Assembly: GCA_030734395.1 (NCBI GenBank)
Contig: JAUZTG010000029.1
Span: forward strand, 2,852,001-2,916,000
DNA from: Sarocladium kiliense
Lineage: Eukaryota > Ascomycota > Sordariomycetes > Hypocreales > Sarocladiaceae
DNA length: 64,000 bases
Direction: 5' to 3'
The notes beneath the pieces were generated by a model. It did no database searches. It saw only the letters and a list, made by a program, of their open reading frames with translations, and was not told the origin of the DNA. Position 1 is the first letter of the stretch, and every line of letters starts with the position of its first letter. Shown here piece after piece: positions 35,265 to 44,548 of this stretch. Both the position numbers and the translations under genes were made by a program.

Positions 35265-36264
35265 ATGGCTAGTTCCTTTGAGCCTAATGAGGAGCTCTGC
35301 CAGAAGTATGCCCAATTTGCGGCCCATCTCGACCGATGGCACTTCAAGATCATCTACTGGTCTATGTTCGTTACGAACCTCCTCGTTCTCTTTCTCGCTT
35401 CCTGGACATACACAAGGTACGACTCATGACCAATTTACTCCCACTTCTCACTAACGCAAACTCTTCCAGGGGTCTCGATGTTCTCGAGAAATACAGCGGG
35501 GAGACGAGAAAGCGTGCAAAGCAGCTTCAGCTTTACATAGGCCTCTGCTTCGGCTGTGTCGTCACCTCCACTGTCATCGTAATCATGGAGGCGTTTTGCC
35601 TTATGGCTCTTCAGTTTTGTGATGGAGAAGATCTTATCTCTCTATACTGGTCAACCTGGACCATGATCCAGGTGGGCTCACTCATCGCCATGGTGGGCAT
35701 CATTCTTGCTCTGGTGCACTCTCTGCAGGACCGCACACATCCGTAGGTTTCCCAGATCTCTTACATCGCGAGGGAAGAATTCCAATCATACTGACATGTC
35801 ATACTACTCAGACCATGGGCACTCGCCTTGGGCACACCGGTCTTGGTCATCGCTGGCGCGCTTCACTTCACACACGCCTGCATCAGCCGTCGCGTCAAGA
35901 CAATGAGGCATTCCACCGAGGAGAAAGAGGGTGGTCCTCCAATGAGCCAAGTGTAAGACATCCATGGCCCTCATCCTGAGACATAGGAAAAACTTTATGG
36001 GAACTGACAAGGTCCTCGAACAGAAACACGATCCAGGCAGACCCTGAAGAAGACGAGGAAGTCAAGGGAGAAATCGTTGGATTTACCATTGAAGGCGGAC
36101 CTATTGTCCGTTTCGCACAGCCCTTCACTCAGCCACTACCAGACCACGCCGATCTCCTCGGTTCTTGCGAGGACAATCGCCCGCTTGTCGCCTATCGAAA
36201 GGATTCTCTTCGTTTCCTTTCCCTTAAGGACGAATTCGAGCCCAAGAGCGGTGGGCCGGCATGA
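35265..36264 (+). CDS. Unidentified four-helix membrane protein
   Basis: Not recognised by name. Exons 35265-35416, 35470-35742, 35812-35952 and 36024-36264 join cleanly (GTACGA, GTAGGT and GTAAGA donors) and give 268 aa. Four hydrophobic segments are seen: IIYWSMFVTNLLVLFLASW, LYIGLCFGCVVTSTVIVIME, WTMIQVGSLIAMVGIILALV and ALALGTPVLVIAGALHF. The N-terminus and the loop ETRKRAKQLQL are polar. The last 80 residues form a soluble acidic-to-mixed tail (PEEDEEVKGEIVGFTIEGG... RKDSLRFLSLKDEFE). No signal peptide or enzyme motif. Coding status rests on four in-frame exons with good splice sites, which is hard to get by chance. Function unknown. Confidence 0.68.
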
Positions 36265-38339
36265 AACAATGCCATCATTTGATAATTTCGTGCGAGGAGT
36301 TATACTGGTTTCAATTTTGGGTACTATCAAATTGGGTTTATCAAAATTATGTTGGGCGGAAAGCGGCGTCCAGACTGGGGCCGTGTCCCAACTAGGATCT
36401 GCCCATGCAAGTCCCGAAGTCATGGTCGGGGAACAAGGGAAGTGCAAGGGGAGGAGATACCCGGATAAGGGAGGGATCATTTGCAAGGATTCATTCGGGC
36501 AGGGGGAGCATGCCCAGTAGGTAGAGAGCCGACCAGGGCTGGGAGATAATCCATAGTCCCAGCGTCACAACTTGAGCACGTTTGCATCATCGAAGCCGTT
36601 ATTTCTTGACGCGATCGAACTATCGCTGGTGCTTGTCTGTGATCGTTATTGAAATGCGCCGAGATCTCTGAGCATAGTTCGGCTCTGCATTCCTAGTAAT
36701 GACGAGCTTGTTAGGTGCCAGGATGGGTGCTGGCTCGCCCTAGCTTGTGGTTTTGACGGCGCGGCAATCTGCTAGGGGGGTTGGAACAGGCTGCTCTTGG
36801 TATGGGGCCAAGGGCTTGGAAAGCTTGGTAAGTCACCAAGACTGAGCCAGTCAAGCTCGGAGGTCCGGTCGCCAGATAAGCTTATTCCGAAGTCAAAAAA
36901 TAAGAGAGACATCATCTTCGGACTTGGATATGCATGTGCGTGGAGACTATTGCGTGGTGTTGAGGCGATGCCTTGTCCGGTCGAAGACGCGATGCAGCCA
37001 AACTGTACTTCTTCAGCATTCCTTGGGCTATCGACGTGCTGGGTCAAATGGGGTCGATCTTGAGGCTCTCCGAAGCTACCACGGTTAAGAGAGTTGCATC
37101 CCACGCTCTATCTACCGGAGGTTGGCCATCCCGGTACCCCACGCTCTCGGATGGTCCAACTTATTTGAGGCAAGGACGGGTAAGGCAACAGCCAGAGTAG
37201 TAGGGCTGGTATCTGTGGCCCCATCCAGTGATCATCCGCTATCGCGCGTCGTTGAGGCTGAGCCACTGAAGGTTCAAGACACGGCCCGCTCGCCAGACAC
37301 GCCGTCAGCGGTGGGAGAGATGCCCGGTCTTGGCTCCTCCGTTGGGTAGATGATTGACACTGGCAGTAGTGCTGTCGAGAAACTTGGACACAGAGTCATG
37401 TTGAGTGTGTGATTCGCTGTCGAGGTAGTCTTAGCTCGACATGTCCTTGGCAGTCAAGGCGTCAACGACTTAAAATAGGGGAGACGTGTCAGCGTTTACG
37501 CATTGGACTAGGACCCCTGAGTTCGCTCAAGGATGCATTGGTCATGTGGGAGAAACAGTGTACCTGTGGCCCAGACCATCGGTGCCCAATACTGTGGTCA
37601 GGGTGCCGTTGCTGGGTGAAATAATCCAGGTGACAGGGAAGAAAAGAGATTGGTGTAGCAAGGGGGCTTGCCAGCAATTGCAGGGGAGGGGGTGTCACTC
37701 ACCTTGGAACGGCAGAGATTACCGTGAGCCGCGAGATGTTGAGATCTGATCTGAGATGGCGGCGGGGCGGGTGGGATTGGCAATGCACTGGCAGGCAACA
37801 GGGGTCAAGCCACAACGGCTGAGGCGAGCGGCCACAGTGGCGCAGCACCTACTTCACTTACCTCATCGCGCCCCATCCGGCATCGGCCTCTGTTGCTTGC
37901 TTTCTTTCTGTACGTTTTATGATGGCTTCGGACGAAGAGGGATACTGCGCTGCCTTGAAAACACTTTTCTATGCTCACAGAATTATGGTGCTTGTAAGAT
38001 CTGACGAATGAAATGAATTGAAATTCATTATATGTATTTTACTTCACTTATATTCTACCCCTACTACCGTCCGTGAACCCGTAAACCTCCCCACGTGGGG
38101 CATTTCCTTCAACGGTTGATATGTCAGCCAACTTCTTTCCGCTCAAACACCATCAAGCTTCTTCGTCTCCTTAACAACACTCCTAAACCCGCCCTTCACT
38201 CCTCCTCATATTCTCGATACGAGGTACAGCGTCTCGCCTCGGCCTTGCATCCTCGGTTCCCCGGTCCCAAAGACAGCCAACGCTCAACCCCGCGCCAACT
38301 TTTCTGAACCTTGCTCTTGCCCAGGAATCCGGTCCAACC
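36265..38339. other. intergenic region, no gene recognised
   Basis: About 2.1 kb of mixed composition; short open frames on both strands lack protein character or a plausible start. The CFD1 promoter must lie at its right end. The small AT-rich patch at 38010-38055 could be an AT-rich promoter element. Confidence 0.55.
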
Positions 38340-39338
38340 ATGGGCCTGGACAGGGTCCGCAATGTGGTCTTGGTATGTGCAATCACCCCTTGCTCGAAGT
38401 GAAGCCTGTCACGTACGACTTTTCCATGACCTTGTGACTCACTTTCTGTCTGCTAGGTCTTGTCGGGGAAAGGTGGCGTTGGCAAGTCCTCGGTCACAAC
38501 ACAGCTCGCGCTGTCCCTGTCATTAGCAGGGCACTCTGTCGGGATCTTGGACGTCGATTTAACGGGGCCTTCCATTCCACGTATGCTCTCGATTGAAAGC
38601 TCCAAGGTTACCCAAGTACCTGGAGGATGGGCCCCTGTTCTTGTTCACGACGCTGTCCCTGAGCGCGGCATCGGAAGCCTCCATGCGATGAGTCTGGGCT
38701 TCCTCTTACCTAACCGCGGCGATGCTGTCGTCTGGCGCGGACCCAAGAAGACCGCCATGATTCGACAGTTTATCGCGGATGTTCTCTGGGCTGACACAGA
38801 TTACCTCCTTATCGATACACCTCCAGGAACCAGCGACGAGCATATCTCGCTAGCGGAGACACTTGGTCAGGTTGCCAGGCCCGGCCAGCTTGCTGGAGCC
38901 GTTGTTGTAACCACACCACAGGCTGTATCAACAGCAGATGTCCGCAAGGAACTGAACTTCTGCGCAAAGACTGGCATCAATGTCATCGGAGTAGTGGAGA
39001 ACATGAGTGGCTTCGTGTGCCCGCACTGCTCTGAATGTACGGATATTTTCGGTTCTGGAGGCGGAAAAAACATGGCAGAAGAGTTCAAAGTGCCATTTCT
39101 GGGTACAGTCCCTATGGATGCGCAGTTTATTGCTTTGGTGGAAGAAGGCAGAAGGCCGGCATATCCCGTGGGAACTCAGGTTAATGGCAAGGATATCTCG
39201 AACGCGAATGCGGTGAAGGATGATGGCCCGGACGTCGGAACGCTGGTTGACAAGTACCAAGATTGTTCATTGTGTCACATATTTGCAGACATCAGAGGCA
39301 AGATATCGGAGTCAATAGCTACAGCGCAAGGGACATAG
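38340..39338 (+). CDS. cfd1: Cytosolic Fe-S cluster assembly scaffold ATPase
   Basis: Mrp/Nbp35-type P-loop NTPase that, with Nbp35, builds transient [4Fe-4S] clusters for cytosolic and nuclear proteins. Two exons, 38340-38372 (11 codons) and 38457-39338, give 304 aa. The join produces VVLVLSGKGGVGKSS with the deviant Walker A at 15-23; next come ILDVDLTGPSIPRM and the Walker B-like IDTPPGTSDEH. The cluster-binding cysteines are in CPHCSEC (Cys199, Cys202, Cys205). There is no N-terminal four-cysteine ferredoxin-like extension, which separates Cfd1 from Nbp35. The small first exon was placed by the start and the splice phase; it is typical for this gene type. Confidence 0.93.
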
Positions 39339-40106
39339 ACGAGCTGAAATACAAGAATCTTGACATACGTACGGGTGACGCCAGCTTGCAATAGATCGTT
39401 GCCGATTCTTTAGAAGAACGCTCATATGTATTGCAGACTGTGAAGGGGGCTCCATACAGATATTTCTCCATCAGAGATAAAGACGTATGCAATTTCCCCA
39501 GTCTAAACTACCAGCTTATTGGTATTACTCTTGTGGTATCATGGACGAGGTTATCACCGGCGGCAGGTATAGGGTAGTTATAGCAACAGGTCGGGGGAAT
39601 TGACTTTGGTCTTGGCCGACAGATATCCACGAGATATATTCCTAAGAGCACCCGAAACGTTGTGTTATCGTCTCAACGGCTGTGAGTAATTTAAGATCTG
39701 CTTTGTTGCGTTGGAGCTTCATCCGTTCGTCACACGACAACTCCAATCCCAGCGTGTGGTGCAGCCCGCCTGGGTGCCTGGCAACATAACGTCACAGCCC
39801 AGGATATTTTTTTTCGCGGCTTCCCAACCCCTCCACCTGCCTTCACACACATCTGCATCTCTTACGGCCCGAAAGGTCAAAATCTCTCAACAGCCCCGAC
39901 AATCGCCAAATTGCGTTGCAAACAACTTCGCGACAGCCCACAAACCTACGGAGACACACTTCTCGTGCCTCTGCTTCCCCAGCCCAATCTTCGCATCTGC
40001 AGTGTGCCTGTCTTTGCGTACGGCTTCTTGGCTGATCGACAGCACACGACACTCTCGACACAGCCTGTGACCCAACTTCTGAGACCTCACCACCCCGACA
40101 ATTTCG

Positions 40107-40127
40107 ATGAACAGCTTCTTTTGTTAG
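40107..40127 (+). promoter_or_regulatory. candidate six-codon upstream ORF in the SPE2 leader
   Basis: ATG to TAG reading MNSFFC, 526 bases upstream of the SPE2 start. Animal AdoMet decarboxylase mRNAs carry a regulatory six-codon uORF; here only the length and position are alike, so the role is speculative. Confidence 0.25.
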
Positions 40128-40192
40128 ACGTCTGACGTCTCAAAGACCCAGCTGTAGCTCTACTTGTCAAGCTAGCCTCGCTTCAGCCTTCT

Positions 40193-40516
40193 ATGCGTTC
40201 AACGGATCTTCTCCGCTTCCTCTTCACCCGCCCTTCCAAGTATGTCCAAGGTTCAGAGTCGCTCGAGGCAATCAAGCTAACCCTTCCGAAGGCCTCGATA
40301 GCACCCCTTTGGAGTCTATCGATATACAATCATATTAAGAACTACGTTCTTCACCAGCTTAGCCCTGCCTGTCGTCCTCCTGTCGCCGCCCTCGATCTCC
40401 AAACCGCCAACCCCCACGCTCCATCCTCAAGTCCCATTGTCGTATCGCAAAACACCCCAAAGGATCTCGATCTCTGCATAGAGGCTGGCTCGGCCAGCAC
40501 TTGTTCAAACCGATAA
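40193..40516 (+). promoter_or_regulatory. candidate 107-codon upstream ORF in the SPE2 leader
   Basis: Real ATG, stop TAA 136 bases before the SPE2 ATG. The peptide has no recognised domain. If present in the mRNA it would reduce main-ORF initiation; alternatively the stretch is partly a leader intron. Confidence 0.3.
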
Positions 40517-40652
40517 TCTCCAACAACTAGTCTTCTCTCCTGCCACTCGATTCGGTCCAGGATTGTTGACCAAGCGAATCTCGACGTTACGACCGATAAT
40601 ACACTAATAAAGGCCAAGGGATATCGCTCGGGAGCGATTCAATCATATCGAG

Positions 40653-42227
40653 ATGGTCAACCTTTCAGTTCCCAAGGACTACACCTTCTCGCCGTCTGAG
40701 GGCACACCTCATCTCACCATCAATCACGATGTTGCCGCGGACCTGGACTCGAGCAACGCCTTTGAGGGTGAGTAAATAGTAACGATTCATCCTTCTGAGC
40801 ATGGAGACTAACCAATGTTCAAAATAGGCCCCGAAAAGCTCCTCGAGGTATGGTTTGCTCCTAGTGCTCTGAACCTCCCTGCTGGTACTCGTCCCAATGG
40901 ACTCAAAGCCGTACCTGCCGAGACTTGGGAGACGATGCTGGACATGGTCAACTGCAAAGTTCTATCCGTTCTGGAGTCGGAGCCCGTCGATGCCTACCTC
41001 TTGTCCGAATCGAGCATGTTCGTCTTCCCGCACAAGCTGATTCTGAAGACTTGTGGCACCACCACGCTTCTGCTTGGGCTTCAGCGTATGCTGCACATCG
41101 CGGCAGTCCACGCTGGGTTTCCTTTCCACAATGCGAAGTCGGTGAACGAGATCAAGGCCGCTGCCACCCCTTATCGCGTGTTCTATAGCCGGAAGAACTT
41201 CCTCTTCCCTGATAAGCAGCAAGGCCCTCATCGTAGCTGGAAGCAGGAGGTCAAGTACCTGGACGACATGTTCGAGGGCGGCAGCGCGTACATGGTTGGC
41301 AAGATGAACGGCGACCATTGGTACTTGTACATCACATCTCCAAATCAAGCTCTCACGCCTCCCCGTACTCCTGAGAACGAAGGCGAGAACGGCAAGATCA
41401 TGACGCCTGCCAACGCTACGGGCTTGGACGATGGAGATGAGACTTTGGAAATCCTCATGACGGACTTGGACCCAGAGAATGCCAAGAAGTTCTATCTTGA
41501 ACACGCCAGTGCGACTGCAACGGACAAGCTGGCTGCAGATGCGCGCCAGAATGCTGTCGACAGCCTCGGCGGACTATCTTCTGCCGCGGATGATGGCGTC
41601 TTCGGGCACAATATGGACGTTGACGGCGATGAGAAAGCAGACAAGGACAACCTGGACACCGTCGAGGCCCTGACCACCGAAGGACACGCCCTTGGCACCG
41701 TGGTGTCTGAGCACTGTGGCTTGTCCGACGTGTACCCTACCTCTCAATACCCTGATGCTCGGGTCGACGCTTACCTCTTCAGCCCATGCGGCTTCTCGGC
41801 CAATGGTGTTGTTCCAGCTCCACCCTCCGCTGAAGGTGACAAGCACAGTGCTGCTCACTACTTCACGGTGCACGTTACTCCTGAGCCGAACTGCTCCTTC
41901 GCCTCTTTTGAGACCAATGTGCCGGGGGGCCAGAGCGGAAGAAGCACCGCCGAGATCATTGAGCATGTTGTGGACATCTTCCGGCCGGGACGCTTCAGCG
42001 TCACTCTCTTCGAGGCCAAGGGCAAGAGTGCTAATCCTTACGGCATGGCGGATGACGCGATTAGGGGTAACGCTGCGAAGCGCCTGGTTGACCCTGTCCG
42101 GGGCTACAAGCGCATTGATAGGATCGTGCATGATTTTGAGGATTATGACCTTGTTTTCCGTTTCTATGAACGGGAGGGTTGGGCTGGTGAGAAGGGTGCG
42201 AGGGTTGGCGAGGTTAGCACCCCTTGA
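40653..42227 (+). CDS. spe2: S-adenosylmethionine decarboxylase proenzyme
   Basis: Makes decarboxylated AdoMet, the aminopropyl donor for spermidine and spermine. Exons 40653-40767 and 40828-42227 (60-base intron) give 504 aa. The join restores NAFEGPEKLLEVWFA, whose glutamates are catalytic in the family. The self-cleavage site is LLSESSMFV: cleavage between Glu99 and Ser100 yields the pyruvoyl cofactor on the new alpha chain. KTCGTTTLL carries the proton-donor Cys, and YVF-like SYxL sequence follows. The protein is longer than the roughly 330-residue animal enzyme because of an acidic linker at about 225-320 (TPENEGENGK, GDEKADKDN), which is usual for filamentous fungi. Polyamine control through the long leader is plausible but not shown. 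Confidence 0.96.
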
Positions 42228-42583
42228 GGAGGGGATCGTGCCATATTTGGTCGAACAAGCAATGGCCGTTATGTTTCATGTCAAAATGCTTTCATATTTG
42301 CGAGTTTCCCTTTACTTTGTTAGCTATCGTATCTTCTATTCTCTATCCCGTTGTCCACACTGATGGCTTCCAATTGAGGTGAACTCCTATGACTAAGCGC
42401 TCGTGGGCACCAAATACCAAAAGTGGGCCCACTCCAAGTCCCCGACCAACCTCAAGTTTTTTTTTCTTCGATGAACTGAGCTCCAGCTTGTAGCGCACAC
42501 GACCACAACGACACCTTTTCCTACATCTCCTCTACGTCCAATCAATTCGAGACCCGAGAAGAAAACACACAAACACCGCCGAA
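42228..42583. other. short intergenic region SPE2-NOP10
   Basis: About 360 bases holding the SPE2 3' UTR and the NOP10 promoter. A nine-T tract lies near 42459-42467. No additional gene. Confidence 0.6.
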
Positions 42584-42846
42584 ATGCACCTCATGTACAC
42601 TCTCGACTCGCAGGGCAACCGCCTGTACACCCTCAAGAAGGTCGCCCACGGCCAGGTCACCAAGTCTGCACACCCTGCGCGCTTCTCTCCCGATGACAAG
42701 TGGTCGAGGCAGCGTGTCACCCTGAAGAGGCGCTTTGGTCTGCTATTGACACAGCAGAGTGAGTAACTTTTTGTTCTTGTAGACCGCAAGTCTGTTTCAA
42801 GAAGGATGATTCGCTGACTTGCCGTGCAGAGGAGGCGACTGCTTGA
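42584..42846 (+). CDS. NOP10: H/ACA ribonucleoprotein subunit Nop10
   Basis: Small core protein of H/ACA snoRNPs, needed for rRNA pseudouridylation and 18S rRNA processing in the nucleolus. Exons 42584-42758 and 42830-42846 give 63 aa. The whole family signature is present: MHLMYTLDSQGNRLYTLKK, then HPARFSPDDKWSRQRVTLKRRFGLLL. The second exon adds only the tail KEATA; without splicing a stop follows two codons later. The intron is 71 bases. The length matches the 60-65 residues of the family. It lies 356 bases after SPE2 and faces NOB1 tail to tail. Confidence 0.96.
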
Positions 42847-43099
42847 GCGAACGACATGAAAACCGACTGAGAATCTGAAGTAGGGCCTGCAGGAGGAATG
42901 GAAGAAAATTGAGAGAATGCGAGGGCAGAATCGAGTCGAGAGGATGACTATTGGCGCTGGCGGTGCTCTTTTAGGCGTTTTGGGTCTCCCACAGCGTAAT
43001 GCTGATTATTTTTCAAAGTGTACATGAACCTCACATTGCACACACGGCAATTGATCATTGAAACTTTCACTTTTATTTATTTTTGATTCTTGAGCTGGT

Positions 43100-44548
43100 T
43101 TACCGTCTGCGCTTGGAGTTGATGTTCCTTCCAGCTCCCACCTTTATCCTTCCGGAGCCACCAGGTCGGTCCCCGGTCAACAGTCCCGGCAACCTATCCT
43201 CATCCATTAGATCCTTCTTCTTCTCGCGCTTGAGCTCCTCTCCTCTCTTCAAATACTCCTTCTGGTCCTCTGCAAGCATGAGATCCCGGCCCCAGCCGCC
43301 CTGGCCTCCTGTGTTCGCACCCTTCGGCGGCAATCGCCCATTAGAGCTTCCATGCGTGGGCTTCGGCACGCTGTAGACGTTACCCCGGTTATTCCACTGG
43401 TAGTTCCGCTTCAGATGAACACGAACTTGACCCCTCTCGTCAGTTGAGCAGGAAGTTCTCAGTAAGGTAGGTTGACCACATGATGGACAGAACTGCTTCG
43501 TCATATCTTTGGTGGTGGTGAAGCATCCGTGACAGCGGAGGATCCAGGTCTTGAGACGGGTGATACGCATGAGGGAGGGGGAGAGGAGGTTGAGGTTCAT
43601 GCGGAGGGAGACGTTTTGCATAGCGTAGTCGGAGGTAAGGAGGGCGGCTTGTAGGGTTACGGGTCGGGCTGGAGTGGCGGCATTGGGATTTGTGACAGCG
43701 GCCGAAGCATCAGCTGCTTGCTGCTCTTGGAGGTTGGCGGGAGTGATCCAGCCTTCGTCGTCGGTGTCTTCATCGTCTTCCACAATTTCGAGCTGGTCGA
43801 CTTCCTCCTCAGGAGTGCCTTTGACCTCTGGAACCGGCTCAGGCTGCTTCACAGGGGGGGCTGAGGCGCGTGGTGCAGCCTTACGACCCTTCTTCTTGGT
43901 GGTAGCCACAGTCTGCCACTCATCCTCTTCTGGCTCCGCCTCCGCATCGCCTTGCAGCTTCAGCTCTGAAACTTCTTCAGCAAGTCCTTGAGTTGTGTCC
44001 TCCTTCACTGCCTTGTCCTCCTCTGGATCCTGGACTGCATCGGTCTTAGGCTCTGCTTTCTGTCCCTCTTTCTTCTCTATTGATTGATTTTCAGACTCTT
44101 CTTCTTCTGGTGCACCGGGCGGCCGTCCGTTCAGCCTCTTCTGACCCGGCACTCGTCTCAAACGCCAGTCTCCTCCGTTCCGCTCGCACTCGATCTCATA
44201 TGCCAGAGCAATGAGATCCAAATCTGTCTTGCTGATAGCAGCGAGATCACCAGTCCGGCGGGCGAACCCTGTCACGAAAGCGACACTCTCAGGCTTAGGG
44301 TTGCGCACCTCCAAGAACGGGAGGAGCGTCAGCTCGACTCGAGACTTGGTTGCAGGGTCTCGGATTTCGGATATGACCGAAGGGATGGTATACAGCTTCT
44401 CGGCCTTTTCTCTGAGGACCGTCGGGAGAGGATCGTTCTTGATAATCGGTCCTGTATCGACGACAAGACTGTGAATGGGCTTCAGGGTCTGTGGCTCGGC
44501 CGATGGTTGAGGGCTGCCCGCAGGCGCCTCGGCTGGAATATCGCTCAT
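43100..44548 (-). CDS. NOB1: 20S pre-rRNA D-site endonuclease (PIN domain)
   Basis: Cleaves 20S pre-rRNA at site D to mature the 18S rRNA in the cytoplasm. Single exon, 482 aa. The start is the ATG giving MSDIPAEAPAG; an in-frame TTG four codons upstream is ignored. The PIN nuclease domain begins at LVVDTGPIIKN (Asp31), with YTIPSVISEIRDPATK and ISKTDLDLIALAYEIE giving the other acidic metal ligands. A long acidic/charged linker (about 150-275) includes DEEWQTV-like and DTDDEGWITPANL sequence. The zinc ribbon follows at about 337-365 (CHGCFTTTK... FCPSCGQPTLLRTSC). The tail is glycine/arginine-rich and ends in NINSKRRR. It lies 253 bases from NOP10, end to end. Confidence 0.95.
   Translation of the reverse strand: MSDIPAEAPAGSPQPSAEPQTLKPIHSLVVDTGPIIKNDPLPTVLREKAEKLYTIPSVISEIRDPATKSRVELTLLPFLEVRNPKPESVAFVTGFARRTGDLAAISKTDLDLIALAYEIECERNGGDWRLRRVPGQKRLNGRPPGAPEEEESENQSIEKKEGQKAEPKTDAVQDPEEDKAVKEDTTQGLAEEVSELKLQGDAEAEPEEDEWQTVATTKKKGRKAAPRASAPPVKQPEPVPEVKGTPEEEVDQLEIVEDDEDTDDEGWITPANLQEQQAADASAAVTNPNAATPARPVTLQAALLTSDYAMQNVSLRMNLNLLSPSLMRITRLKTWILRCHGCFTTTKDMTKQFCPSCGQPTLLRTSCSTDERGQVRVHLKRNYQWNNRGNVYSVPKPTHGSSNGRLPPKGANTGGQGGWGRDLMLAEDQKEYLKRGEELKREKKKDLMDEDRLPGLLTGDRPGGSGRIKVGAGRNINSKRRR

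Larger units (their letters stand above)
39339..40652. other. intergenic region and probable long SPE2 leader
   Basis: About 1.3 kb between CFD1 and SPE2. From about 39700 it is C/T-rich and AUG-poor, as expected for a leader. It contains a six-codon ORF (40107-40127) and a 107-codon ORF (40193-40516) upstream of the SPE2 start. Whether these are transcribed is unknown. A 5' UTR intron is possible (GTATGT at 40240). Confidence 0.5.
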
